A DNA stretch of 64,000 nt from Strongylocentrotus droebachiensis. Its lineage: Eukaryota > Echinodermata > Echinoidea > Camarodonta > Strongylocentrotidae. Below are positions 1 through 12,035 of the stretch, one piece after another (within the stretch, counting starts at the first letter, position 1; the number at the start of each line of letters is the position of its first letter). The position numbers and the translations under genes are program-made. Under the pieces are notes generated by a model. It was given only the letters and a program-made list of their open reading frames with translations. It was not told the DNA's origin and made no database searches. The stretch covers positions 310,001-374,000 of the forward strand of contig JAVYIG010000599.1 in NCBI GenBank assembly GCA_035222895.1, in the 5' to 3' direction.

Positions 1-576
1 GTCTGCGGTTGGTTTTTTTAAAGTGCACACTTCATTGTCTTTTTTCCATGTTAAAACACTCGGTTTACTCCATCAAATCGCAACTCGAGAGTATGAAGAA
101 GGTGAAGAATACTATAACCCCCCCCCCCCCCCCGTATATACATTTTGCAGATAAAAAGAAGATTATAAATGAGATAACATGGTCACCAGGCATAAAACTC
201 TTTACTGGTATTACAGCCATGCAGTTGTCAAAATTTGCCGGACGGATTAAATGTTGTTTCACTTTTTAATATGAGCAATCTGTAACATGTTAATAGACTT
301 GAAATTTTGCAGGCTCACTTGCGCAACAATTTTATACTTGGTTTTCTACCTCGCCTCTCTATTCCTTGTTTCTTTCTTTCCCCTATCCTGCACATTTCGG
401 TTGTTCTTAATGTATATATAATAATTTCGTTTGTTTGGTTTTGTTTGCCTATTTATCATTGTAATCATATTTCAAATGTATTTTATCATCAATTTGTATT
501 TTTATCTTGTGGATGGACCCCTTTGAAGACCAGCTTTTAGCTGACAAGGGTGATGCTTCCCATAATTATGTGGGGG

Positions 577-602
577 AAAAAAAAAAAAAAAAAAAAAAAA
601 AA
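577..602 (+). repeat. A26 run
   Basis: An uninterrupted A tract follows GGGGG, possibly the tail of a retroposed sequence ending here. Confidence 0.7.
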
Positions 603-941
603 TGGTCTACAAAATAATCATCTAGAGGTGGCCATTCATATTTTGTTGAGTTTACAACCAGAAAATAACATTCAGTGTAAATTGAGTAGCTGTTTATTTA
701 TTGCCCTGTGAATACTATATGCAAAGCAGGCCTTAAATTTCAACATTTTTAGGGCAAGGCCACTTTTCTGTAGGGCACATTCCTATATTACAGCACCAAT
801 GGGAAGAATTGGAAAGGGCACAACAAATCTCCAAGGCCAATGAGAGGGGCACTGAGGCCAATCAAAGGGGCATCCAAGGCCTGGCCTTGGATGGCCTTGG
901 ATTAATTTAAGCCCTGGCAAAGGTTCTATACTTGAGCAATC

Positions 942-1385
942 ACCCCCGGCCATTTATACCAGCGGTACAATAATTACCCCCCAAGGACGATTACCCCCCC
1001 CCCCCACCGAGGACAACCACCCCGAGGAAGTTACCCCCCGAAAAAATACCTTCTAGGACAGTTATTACCCCCCCCCCCCCCCCCGTGGACAATTGAACCC
1101 CCAGAGGACAATAACCACCCCTGAAAATGATCTCCTCCTAAAAATTACCCAACTTATTATCGGGGTTGACTTCCCCGTGTTCATAATGAACATTGGGTAA
1201 TTATTGTCCTCGGTTGTCCTTGGTTGCCCCAGGGGGGGGGGGGGGGCATTGTCCTATATAGGGGTTAAGTTTCAGGGGGTGGGGGAGGGGGAATTTTCCG
1301 GGGGTAGCTCGTCGAGGGGTAATTGTCCTTAGGGGTAATTATCCTTGGGGGTAGTTTTCCGGGGGGGGGGGGGGGGGGTAATGGT
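942..1385. repeat. C-rich / G-rich foldback of degenerate GGACAATTACCCC units
   Basis: From 942 to about 1150 the plus strand has repeated C-runs alternating with GAGGACAA/TTACC words. From about 1190 to 1385 it has the mirror pattern, G-runs with TAATTGTCC words. The switch lies around 1150-1200. G-runs reach about 18 bases at 1361-1378. Confidence 0.75.
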
Positions 1386-2844
1386 AGGCGAACAAGGTGG
1401 GAGGCTAGCTGAGATGGAACCCCCCGAAGAATGTTGCAATGATGTTTGGCCGTTCGTTCGAACAACCGACAATTTCTGGTAACGATGTGGTATGTGATAA
1501 TCATGCAGTTAAATTTTGTGACAAAATTATATATGATTGATGTATATTAATGTTGCAAAAAATGCTTGAAGTTCTGTTCTCCAAAAGTGATCCCGATGAC
1601 AATTATACGTCCGGCTTTTAAAAAATTTGCTAGGTTTGGTAGATTTGCTAAAAGTTTGTATTTATGTCGCTGCAGCTTGTGTCGCCTTTCAATCCAGCGT
1701 CGTGGCTTTGTAGCGAAAAGAGTGCTTGTTTCTGATACGATACAGGATGCATGCAGAGGATTGGTGTATTAGTTTTTGTTTTATATTACCGAGTTTATTA
1801 TAGTCTTTTAAATTTATTCCCTCAATTTTCTTCGATTACACCCCTCTTTCCCCCATTTTTCTTTTAGTTTCCCTCTTCACTTTTATATCCTTCTTTCTTA
1901 AAATGGTTCTTTATATTAGGCTATAATTATTTTTTTTCAAATGTTTGTGTGTTATATTTTTTTGCCAACATGACCAACATGGACCATGACATTTTCGCTG
2001 CCATAAAATTTCCGTCAGTTGACTGTGAATAAAAATAAATATAGGGGTAGAAACTAAAATCCCAGTCTGTTGTTTTATGTGAAATAAACCTACAATGTAT
2101 ATGAATGGCTATCGAAAGAGTAGTATAAAGCTATAAATAATACATTTCACAAGGGCCTATATACGCCTGTCAGCCTTTCAAATGGCTATTTATACGTTGT
2201 TAGTTTGCTAAAGTTTTATGGCGAATAAAAGGTGAACATTTTCATCTCTATCCATCACATAAATATCTCTCGGCAATAAAATGAATGAATATTGAATGAA
2301 TAAATAAATAGATGAATGGATGAAATTATGTAGAAGATGTGGGGGAGGGGGTATAGTGCCAAATTTAGAGAAGGAGGAATTTAGTTGTTCTCGGTAATGT
2401 CAACAAAATACTTATATATAGCTTTCAACCCTCTTTGGTTGTTGAAGTGGCAAAAACGTGAAGGTGACCCCAGCCCCCCTCCCCCTACCACCACTCCCTT
2501 TGCATTAGTACTACATTCTTTTGCAAAAAAAACTGACTTGCCATGGAAGTGAATCGACGACTTCGTTTTCAAGATCATTTCGGAAAGTTTTGTCTTTCAA
2601 GTTGGACTATAATTATTATTGAATGCATTATCAAATACTGCATAATTTAGAACAACTAGAAAACAAAAAACACAACAACCTGAAGTCTTGAACAAATAAT
2701 CAAACAGGAAACCACATTTGCGTTACAATAACCCTAAAAGTGTAATTATGATGATTAAGACGATGTCGGCGATGATGATAATTCTAATGACGATAATGAC
2801 GATATTTCAAGTTTAGTTCATTAATTTGAGGTTATTTGATATGA

Positions 2845-2962
2845 ATGTTTTTATATACTGTATTTTACATTTGTAAACATTGCCCAATTCGGCCTTATAG
2901 GCCGCGATGCATTATTGTTCTTTTATTCTCAATAAAACCATTATCTATCTATCTATCTCATG
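2845..2962 (+). repeat. LINE 3' tail
   Basis: AACATTGCCCAATTCGGCCT, TATAGGCCGCGATGC, then CAATAAAACCATTATCTATC with a short (TATC)n end. This layout is typical of truncated non-LTR retrotransposon 3' ends in echinoderm DNA. The family is inferred. Confidence 0.5.
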
Positions 2963-3633
2963 CTAGATGCTTTTTCCAACCAATGTTATGCCTAAAAATA
3001 TACGCTAATTTATCTTTTAATCAAGATTTGAGAGATATGTCGAGAATGGTTTGCATTTAAAAAAAAAAAAAAATGAAGCACCATTACTTTCTATTACAAA
3101 GTGTTCATTTTGATAGTGGTTATAGTTTTTTTTTTAAATAAATTCTTTCACCCTTGTGGTTAATTTCCAAATGATTAGCGACTCCAAAGGCAGTTACAGA
3201 ATTTTCCCAGATCAGAAAGTGGTGAATAACAGTGAACTGGCATTATTAGTAGGCCTACAGAGGCAAAAGAAGATATAAAGAAAGAAATATCAATTATCAA
3301 AATATCATGTGGATCGAATTCTACTGGGAAGCAATTTTATTTGGCCTAACGTGTACCCGAGATGTTTCCCTTTTCTATACTTTTGATGCGCGCCCACCAT
3401 AGGGCAGAATTAGGGCAGGTCTAGGCGGAAATAGGCAAGGAAAATGCCTCACGCAGACGGCGCACTACGGACAATCGCTTACGATTTCAGGCGTAAGAAT
3501 GACATGGTTGGATTCGCTAGAATTTCGGCTACAAATTGATATACATTAGCGCCTGTATAATTCATTTTCAGAGAAGTTATCTGAGAAAAACTGCCTATCG
3601 GGCGGATACCGGGCAGGGTACGGTATATAATAT

Positions 3634-3814
3634 AATGATAAAAACAAATGAAATACAAATCCTTGAGTTAAATTCTTCGCTATGACAGAAAGGTTTCAAT
3701 TTTATTTCTTCAGATAATTGAAACAGGAAAGTCTGAAGAAATAAAATTGAAACCTGTCATATAGTGAAGAAGTGAACTCTCAAGGTTTTTTTTATTTCAA
3801 TTGTTTTTATCATT
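3634..3814. mobile_element. Foldback MITE (hairpin)
   Basis: Arms 3634-3717 and 3720-3814 are reverse complements: AATGATAAAAACAA...AGGTTTCAATTTTATTTCTT and its mirror. The centre is near 3718. It has no coding content. Confidence 0.75.
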
Positions 3815-4610
3815 ATTTGTATATTACTGTGACGGAGGATTATCCAAATTAATTAAAAAATATTCTGTACATCATGCAATTTTAGGCAGGGTGACTGTGC
3901 TCATGAAAAGATGATGAAATGGCCATGCATGCTCAATCCCCAGACAACCAACAAAAGGTTAATGGAATTTTAATTTTTCATGAGATGAATATTTGATCAG
4001 CTCTTTTGAAGGACAGCATCACCAAGGGAACTGTGGCGATGAAAAGAGCTCCTAATTAAAAGTTGGTATCAATTCAATGTACTTGCATGACACAGCATGC
4101 AGCAAATGGATGCTTGTGTGCTAACAAAATACTATTTTACACTTGCCACAATCAATAAACTGCAATTACTGGTACTTAAAAGTTTGGTTAATTAGCAATT
4201 TTATTTCATTTACTGGTACAATGTATTTTTTTTTTTAAATACACTTTCAGAATGACATGTAGGTTGGTATTCATTTTTGACTTCAAGTGGGCAATGAATA
4301 ATTACCACAATATTTGAATAGCAATAAATTAATTAATTAATCAATTTGTAAAATGATATCATAATGAATATATACCATAAATAAATAAATGAATAAATAA
4401 AACTGTTCGATGTTATCATTCCATTTTTGTTCAATTGATTCCCTTATTAATTTGTATTATTATTATTTATTTTGTGTGGGGGGGGGGGGGGGTGGCAGGG
4501 GTAGGCACTATGCACAATCATGTACTGTAAGTGCCGACTAAATGAGTACCGGTAAAGGAGTATACTGTACATAACGGATGAAATAAAATGAATTTTAGAT
4601 GATATCTTAC

Positions 4611-4834
4611 CTGTATTTGATTTCCCGATAAGGTATTCTTGGTATCATGATAAGGAGGGATAAACCAGCCAACCTCTCCGACCCACTGTGATCTCCTCCG
4701 GGGAGGGGGCGCACCGGGTGCCCCCCTCCAGATGTACTGAAGGTCGCTGGTACCTTCCTGGGACATCGTCCCGATCCCTACCATCCGGTCATCTGTGACA
4801 ACATTGACTTTGTAGTCTCTTATTCCGCTTGGTC
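4611..4834 (-). CDS. Exon 2 of the unrecognised gene
   Basis: This exon has 224 nt and enters in phase 1 after the acceptor TTCTCATCAG. It leaves in phase 0 at CAG/GTAAGATATC. The frame encodes PSGIRDYKVNVVTDDRMVGI at its start and ends TLSGNQIQ. It is markedly more GC-rich than the flanking introns. Confidence 0.7.
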
Positions 4835-5857
4835 CTGATGAGAAAGAAGAGAAAGGTGTCCTATTGTAATTCTGTCCTTATTTCTTAGATGGGGTCCATG
4901 TAAACAAAAATATACGGACCAGTTCTCCTAGATCTGTAGGCCTACATAATTTCAAGTATTTCCAGAGGAAATCATAGTCATAGACATATAGGGTTATACT
5001 AGAGTCTATATATGGGTTTGATTTACATAATTGTAAATGACCATTCGGGATGACCAGCCTGTGTGTACATGTACAGTACATGATTAGATCATCACATAAT
5101 TAAAAAGAAAACAGAATATTCTACATCAAAGAAAACAGAATAAATGTTCTACATCAAAGAAAACAGAATAAATGTTCATCCGTTCATCACAACACCATTC
5201 CTTCTCCTTTAAACCAATTATAGCCTAGTTGGTATTGTAATCTACCTCTAAACAATTTGGACTCGAGTTCAACTTCAAACTCAGAGTCAGAGTTCAAGTT
5301 GAGTCTATTAGTATTGCAACTGTGTAGATTATATTCCGATTGCTAAATAGTCTAATCATTAAATAGCAATATTAATGATAATAATGAGTCAATTTAATTT
5401 TAAATGACTGCGATTGTGATGACAGGTTGTTGACCTTGTCCTTGACATTATTCATTAATCATCAGTTTCAAATTCAACTTTTTAAGATCTATTTTCATGA
5501 ATCTAGGCCTACCAATTATCCTCAAAAAACACTTACTGACTTAGTCTAAGTTAGATCTAGTACTAGGTCCAACTCTAGAAAGTGAGTAACAAAATCACAA
5601 TGACACAAGACATGATCTAGAATATGGTTTGCCATCCATCGGCCATCTTAATTTTGCATCTTTACCTTAGAGTTAAAACCTTAAAACGTTTTAATAATTT
5701 TGATAACTTAAAGTTAGAATTTACCTGTGAACAAAATCTGTCCCTTCCCCATCGGGTGTGTTCCACTCTGGGTCATCCATGTTGCATCGGAGTAGGCACG
5801 GCTGGCCTGCGACTCAGCGACCGCTGATGTTCGCCGGGATTCCGTTGCAGCAGCCAT
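4611..5857 (-). CDS. Unrecognised gene, first two coding exons (partial)
   Basis: Two exons on the minus strand join cleanly: 5857-5725 and 4834-4611. The first starts at an ATG (MAAATESRRTSAV...) and ends in phase 1 at a GTAAAT donor. The second begins after a pyrimidine-rich CAG acceptor and ends in phase 0 at a GTAAGA donor. Together they give about 119 residues without a stop. Visible features are a Ser/Ala-rich start, the segment THPMGKGQILFTGPSGIRDY across the junction, a Trp-containing stretch (SDLQYIWRGAPG), a short Pro/Arg-rich linker (APPPRRR) and a WVGEVGWFIPPYHD segment. No signal peptide or membrane helix is seen. I do not recognise the family. Later exons would lie left of the window. 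The exon structure and codon quality make a real gene likely; the function is unknown. Confidence 0.7.
5106..5178 (+). repeat. Short tandem repeat, 31-bp unit
   Basis: AAAGAAAACAGAATAAATGT and TCTACATC repeat two to three times in intron 1 of the unrecognised gene. Confidence 0.7.
5725..5857 (-). CDS. Exon 1 of the unrecognised gene
   Basis: This exon has 133 coding nt (44 codons plus one base). The ATG at 5857 was chosen because it precedes a continuous GC-richer frame. An in-frame ATG 13 codons upstream (MLKISGQFGQYFE) would lengthen the N terminus. The 3' end is ACAG followed by the donor GTAAATT. Confidence 0.65.
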
Positions 5858-6160
5858 TTCGAAATATTGTCCAAATTGTCCAGAAATCTTCAACACTATT
5901 TGCCTTTTTCCTTTTGGATCTAATGCCGAAGTACCCTAGATTATCCGATTATCAACACTTTCACACTTTTCTAGAAGAAATGAGCCAGTTTCATCGCGAG
6001 AGACTTTTTTCCATGTGGTTCAATTACCAAGCCCAAGTCCTGCCGGGTGTAAATATTATCGCGGGCCCCATTATTGATTTCTGAGAGAGAAGAGCTGAAA
6101 GGAAATCCCAAGCAAAACAACGTGTTGCACTGAATGGGCGGACGCTTGTCAGTTGCTATG

Positions 6161-6168
6161 TTACGTCA
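6161..6168. promoter_or_regulatory. CRE/ATF-like site upstream of the unrecognised gene
   Basis: TTACGTCA lies about 300 bp upstream of the presumed start codon at 5857, in a locally GC-richer stretch (6030-6210) that could be a TATA-less promoter. This is a motif match only. Confidence 0.2.
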
Positions 6169-7441
6169 CGCTACACAGAGTAGCGGAACAGCTGTGTGTA
6201 GTCTGTCATATAAAGACTCAGGTTTTTTTGGACACTCAAGCTCAAACAAAATATGAGAATAAATTCATCTTAAAATCAGTCCTGAATAAACAAATATCAT
6301 TTAATGGTACTGATTTATTTTTGTAATGATTTGTGAAAGTGGTCGATGAAGTAATTTGTCGAATTGTAGAACTTCAATTTATGAACTTTTATGTGAGGTC
6401 TTTGCTAAAGAATATAACAATACAACTGTCCCATGAAAACTTTATGAGAAAGGGAAATCGGGAATGAATGAGGGGGGAAAAGACGTACCGTAAATTAATT
6501 GGACTCGGTGAATATTTAATACATTCAGAATGGACGAGATTAAGATGTGCTATAATAGAATTTTCGGAATAAGAACGAGAATAAATACAAAGGTACGATA
6601 ATAAAAGGTTGATCACAGAAATAGAAAGCCAAGGTGTAAGAACTAAAAAAATAAGCTAAAATTAAATTATCCGGGATTGACGCTTGATATGAAAGGCTTA
6701 TGATCAAGATGATTTATCCCCTGCATTCAAACTTTGATAAACTCAACAAAATGTCTCTGATTAATATCATGTTGGCCCAAAGTAGTATCGCGTGGTTTAA
6801 TCATGAACCTAATACATGGTTTAATACACTAAACACAGAGAGGCTTATATATTCTGCAAATTCGGTGGGCCCGGGGCGATAGGGATTTAAAATTCTAGAT
6901 GAAAAATCATTTAGTATGTTGTATGAAACTATTCAATTCAAAGCCCAAGATAACTCAGACTAAAATCCATGAAAATATGTTGACTTTGTATATCAAAATT
7001 CAATCTTATCTAATGGCTTCTAAATTTTTGACATGTTTTGTTTTTGTTGGAGCTTTTCCCAGAAGTAACTCAGAAAGATCAGGTGGAGAAATGTAAATAT
7101 GCTGGAACATAATCTTAAACTTATATCAAGGGACAAATCATCTTTTCAGCAGTTTTCAACTTATACACTAATAACATTGAACAAATAATGATGATAAATA
7201 TATGTATAATTAACTAGCATTACCGATGGAATACTAATTACTTAACAACAATACAGCCACTGACACCACACAATCAAACATTCCCTCACTCATTCTCTTA
7301 ACAACAAATACAAACTTGAAAGAGACAAAGAGCACAGTAGTTCTTTAAGATAAGAAATCTTAGAATTTTATTTAAGTCTACATATACAGCTTTTACTGGA
7401 CAGTACAAAGGTTTTTTCCCAACAAGTTCAAGGCACATAAT

Positions 7442-7561
7442 AATAGGGACTTTTAGATTTGCACAACGACAACGTGGATTGTTACGATCGACGTCCTTTT
7501 AATGCACTGCCTTGAATGGACGTCACACGTATCAGTCCACGCAAATTTAAAAGTCCCTAAT
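7442..7561. mobile_element. Short palindromic MITE
   Basis: The ends TAGGGACTTTTAGATTTGC and GCAAATTTAAAAGTCCCTA are inverted, with further mirror words (CGTGGAT/GTCCACG) inside. It is about 120 bp. Confidence 0.6.
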
Positions 7562-8301
7562 GTCCACGTGTGTGTACTTCCAGGAGGGTTATGGACAGGT
7601 GACACCAAATGCATATAAAAAATGAAAACATAACAAACAAAAGGTAGTAGGTTTTGAAACACCTGTTAAAATGTCCTCCTTGTTGAAAGAAATGCATCTA
7701 TTTCGGCTCTTGATAAATGGGGCATTTTATGCCATTCACAAAATGAAACAATTACAGAGACAATCAAAACTGTAAGATTATATGCTGTAAGAGGTGGGTG
7801 TAGTTTCAGTGGCAATGCCCCAGATATTTTTGAGACATAATTATGCTTCTGGGAAAAGTGGAATACTTCTTTTTTTCTTCGCCAGATACCTTTTTTAAAA
7901 CAATTGTATAACCCCGGTTGGAGAATCCTCAAAATGCAAAAAAAAAGTCCATACATTAATCAACTTTTGCCACTCTCCACCCAGGTGTAAATGGGTACCT
8001 GATATGCCAGAGCACTACATATTTGGCCACCAGCTATGATTGTGGTAGTGATGTTGGAGCAACAGGAGCATCACAACGTGACGCACATGGGCGCCATATT
8101 GGAAGCCATCATTATTATTATACTGCCATCTCCTGAAGAAAAAAAAACATTCAGGAACCTAGAAGAAGCATAGATACCAGTAGTTTTTTTTATACTTCTC
8201 ACCATTCCCTTCAAACCAGATGGGTATACCACATTGGCTCTGGTGATAATTGCTCCACATCAATTTCAGAATGTTTCATTTTGAACATGGGTCCATCACT
8301 A

Positions 8302-8369
8302 TACCTACCCCTAACACTAAACCTAACCTAACACCAAATTACAACTCTAACCCTAACCCTATACCTTTG
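8302..8369 (-). repeat. Degenerate telomere-like CCCTAA cluster
   Basis: CTAACACTAAACCTAACCTA and CTCTAACCCTAACCCTATAC form a short interstitial (TTAGGG-like on minus) cluster inside a larger repeat. Confidence 0.5.
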
Positions 8370-9708
8370 ACGATATAAAAGCTGGAGCAACTGTCGCCAG
8401 AGCACATGTTGGATCTCCACCATATGAATGTGTTTTTGTTCTTTCGCCTTTGTTCTTTTGCCTTGTACGTACACTCGGTCATAAACATTTGCCCTTTCAC
8501 ATAACGGTCTTAGTTACACTTAGTAAACAACACTACAAATCAAAGAAAGAAGGAATGAACATCAATTCAATTATTTGGTTAAAGAACATGAAGTTGTTTG
8601 AAAGTTATATGTGCATAATTACCGTATATCAAAACATCACAAATATTTATTAATCCCAAGACATCCAAGAGAGCCAATTGGATTGGCTGATGATTTTGTT
8701 GTTGTTGAATAATACAAGTATATACATCTTAGCTAACATAACTAACAGTAAGAAATCATATTTCTCAAAATTGCCTCACCACACCTTCAAAATTACCTTG
8801 CAACAATTTATATTCTATTGTGTTACATAACAACAAATATTGAACAATAATCATCAGATAACATTATGACGAAAGAAGAAATGTTTTAAAAAAAAGGAAA
8901 AGCTTAAAAAGCTTTCAAATTACTTGACTATACTGATTACAGGTAAATTTCAAAATGTTTTCAAAGGTGTACAAAATGGATAATAGTAATATAAAATCAT
9001 ATCAAAATACTACAAGAAAAAATGACAAATATAAAGACATTTGAATTACACAAGGTTTCATATTATCTATATTTTTGAATAAATCAAAATGATTAATTGT
9101 TTGCAGTATTGAAATACCCTTAGAACATAAAAAATTGATCTCTAGTTTTGTTAGCTGCAATGTACTTCTATTTCTTAATCACACTAACAAGTATTTGAGA
9201 TAATCATAAAAGTCTAGCCATTGCAATAAAGTCACATTGAATACGAGCTCTTCAATATCATTGTCAAACAAATTTACCAGAAAATAACACCTTCTTATCA
9301 GTACTCATGTTTAATTTGAAAATGAGTTAATAACACCCTATCAATGACTCGTGTCATTTTAAGAAGGATTAATATCTATGTTTCACTTATCACAATTCAA
9401 AGTTCAAATACCTTTTAATAAGTCATAATGCAAACATATACATATAATGAGAGATAATAAATGATATGGTAGTCATAGAAACAATCATAAACATACATAA
9501 ATCTTTCTCTCAGATATAGGTAATTGAGCCAAATGTGAAAAGAGTTTGTTATTGCATATTTCAGGAAAAGAAAGATTTCTCGCATTTTAAACGAAATTCT
9601 TTAAATTTGAGTGGTGAGTTCACTCAAATGGAATAACCATGAAACTTGTATTAACACATTTTTTTCTTCACTTTTTTTAATATACATGTACAGCTAAACA
9701 TGTGTATT

Positions 9709-9887
9709 AGGGCCCACCTCTCTATAAAGGCCGTCTGTCTATAGTGGCCATGCATTTTTTCCTCCCTCTAGAAATAAACGTGTGTTGTTCTCATTTCTTT
9801 CTTGGGGGAGGCACAATGTATGATCACTATAGACAGGTGGCCTTTATAGAGAGGTGGCCTCTAGTAAGACAGGTTTAACCGTACATT
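9709..9887. repeat. CTCTCTATAAAGGCC palindromic repeat, copy 1
   Basis: GGCCCACCTCTCTATAAAGG ... CTGTCTATAGTGGCC is mirrored by GATCACTATAGACAGGTGGC and CTTTATAGAGAGGTGGCC. Related copies are at 12662, 32668 and 51038. Confidence 0.65.
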
Positions 9888-10180
9888 TAGGATGCGCAAC
9901 TGTGACCTACTAAACAAATGAAGAGAATATAAAGGAGTATAATATGTCAAACAGATGATAACTACATGCTTGATATAGTTCATCTTTAACACACATAAAA
10001 TGAAAATGTTTATGTTGCAGTAAATCATATTGAATCAGTTGTACTACTAGAAATATAGCAACTCTCCAATTTGCCATCAACAATTCTAATATCCTAGATA
10101 AACATTTTCAAATACCGTATATGAAATTCTTCAAATCTGAATTAAAGGAATGACAAGAGAATTATAAAACATTTTCAACA

Positions 10181-10620
10181 TATGGGGCCAGTCACCACGA
10201 AATGAGTCCAGTGTCGCATTAGGCTCAATCGTAGTAATAGCGATGTATAGTGTGTATGTACTGAAAATTGACCCACCTACCACATTTAAGATTTTTCCAA
10301 AAATCGACTTATTAAATTCTTTGTTTGTTGAAAGTTTCATTGAAATCGAATGATGGGAAGTGTGTTGTTGCTATGTTGTTGTTGACCAGACTATAATATG
10401 TTACGCATCATTAACTTTACACCTAATTATCTCAAAACTGGGTAATCCCATTGTTTATAAAGTCCAATTAGGTTTTTGTTCATATTTCTGGATATAATTT
10501 ATCAATTTTAATGTGTGACCCCTTAATTTAAAGCTTACTTAATGTAGATTCATATAATACTTAAAAACAGGAATAAAAATTTTGACCAACTGGACTCATT
10601 TCGTGGTGACAGGCCCCATA
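10181..10620. mobile_element. TA-flanked MITE with TGGGGCC ends
   Basis: The left end TGGGGCCAGTCACCACGAAA and the right end are inverted repeats of about 30 bp. TA lies on each side, consistent with mariner-type target duplication. The 436-bp body has no coding frame. It lies between the unrecognised gene and Erlin. Confidence 0.8.
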
Positions 10621-11933
10621 TTTCTTTTCTTTAAAAAAGAAAAGAAAACAAGCAGCATCAAAGAAGCCAATTGAAGGCCTTCAAACTGAACATTTAATGC
10701 TGTATCCTGACAAACTTTACAATTATTCAGATATTCTAGTTCTGTTTCAAACACAGAGAGCAGAGTGAAGATTCCATTTCTTGAACAAACAAGCATATTT
10801 TTTAACCAGTCAGTGTTTTTTTTTTTTAAAGTAAGACCTATCATTTTTGGAATACAATTATAACTGCATATTCACCTGAATTTTCATATTGTCTTGTTAT
10901 ATTATTGCGAAGTCCATCGTCTAGTTGTAGTATACAGTAGTTTTCTGATATTGCTGCATGACTTACTGAGTTTTAGAAGTTTTACACGCAAGCATTGCAC
11001 ATCAAAACATCTGTACACTAAGTCTAGTCTCTGTCATCCAGTTACATATCTCACACATATATGCAAGTACAAAACTCATACTTACTGCAAAGATTGTCAT
11101 TATGGCTAATTATGGTAATTTCAACCCTAATCTATCCTTATAAGATATTGATTTGATAACCACAAAATTTACATATCTAGAATCATACAAAATGATATCA
11201 TCATTTAGAAAGATATTTTCTGCTATAGCAGCTAACTTACATGCTTCCCACTAAAGATGAATGGATGGAAATACATATCCGACTTGTGCACTCTGTCTTT
11301 AAAACCCCCTTCGCAGACCCCCTCAGAATTTTTTTTTAATTGTTTAGTCTGCACTGCGCTTGGAGAGCTGCGCATTACACAACACTTAAAGAAAGAAGTA
11401 TTAACTTAGTGTTACAGAGTGCTGAGATAATAATACCCAACTATGCTTATTCTAATCTTAAAAATTTTATGGTCACCAGTCGTGAGTTTATCAGGTATGA
11501 GGTATTATTTTGACCAAGAGTCAATGATTATGGGCTCTCATTGAATAATGCAGGATAGTTGACTATTAGTATCCAATATTAGCCAATCAGGTTGAAGGTC
11601 TCAGTTAAAACCTTTAAATACTGGGTTCTGATTGGATGTTACTAGAAATTATAAATTTGGCTTATCCACTACTATCTATTATTATCAAATGAAGTTTAAG
11701 CTTTTATCTATAACTCTTTAGGTGGTCGATTTGTATTGGCAAATGCATGAGATTTGCAAATTCCAATTGATCACAAACTATCAGCAGTAGCGAATGATAA
11801 GATCCAAGCTTTCCAATGAGATCAAATAAGAGGTAATTGTGAATCCACCGTATTGGCTTGTACTGGAGATTTGATTTCTTGTATTAAAGATAGTGTGCTC
11901 TGTTGTATTACGGTACTCCTAATCCAAGGATTA

Positions 11934-12035
11934 TTACGAGGGTGATTTCCCTGTAGATCTTTGTTTGGTCTCCGTTTTCTTGCTCGTAGATTCTTGGTTA
12001 AGACCTGCCGCCGCTGCCGCTGCTGCTGATACAGC
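11934..12035 (-). CDS. ERLIN: Erlin exon 11 (C terminus and stop)
   Basis: This exon has 102 nt including TAA. It follows the acceptor CTTGACCAG and begins GCT GTA TCA, giving [15 protein letters not shown] and a Ser/Thr/Lys-rich tail ending GKSPS. The tail is not conserved among Erlins, so this exon rests on phase, position, the open frame and a total length matching the family. The alanine run comes from GCN-rich DNA. Confidence 0.75.
   Translation of the reverse strand, partial: AVSAAAAAAAGLNQESTSKKTETKQRSTGKSPS

Larger units (their letters stand above)
1..4610. other. No gene recognised (unrecognised-gene introns or beyond)
   Basis: AT-rich DNA with C15 (119-133), A26, the C/G foldback at 942-1385, a LINE tail near 2845, a hairpin element near 3634 and G15 at 4478. 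A GC-richer repeat-like patch lies at 3385-3620. No further exon of the minus-strand gene was found. Confidence 0.6.
5858..11933. other. Intergenic region between the unrecognised gene and Erlin
   Basis: It would contain the promoter of the unrecognised gene (5860-6250) and the Erlin 3' UTR below 11934. I could not place a poly(A) signal with confidence. Otherwise it is AT-rich, with elements at 7442, 8302, 9709 and 10181. Confidence 0.6.

Noticed and set aside
5758-6084. 108-codon plus-strand frame
   Set aside because: It overlaps exon 1 of the minus-strand gene in antisense, which has better phase and splice support.
8302-8369. Ancient telomere fusion point
   Set aside because: Only a few degenerate CCCTAA units within a wider repeat, too few and too diverged to claim a fusion.
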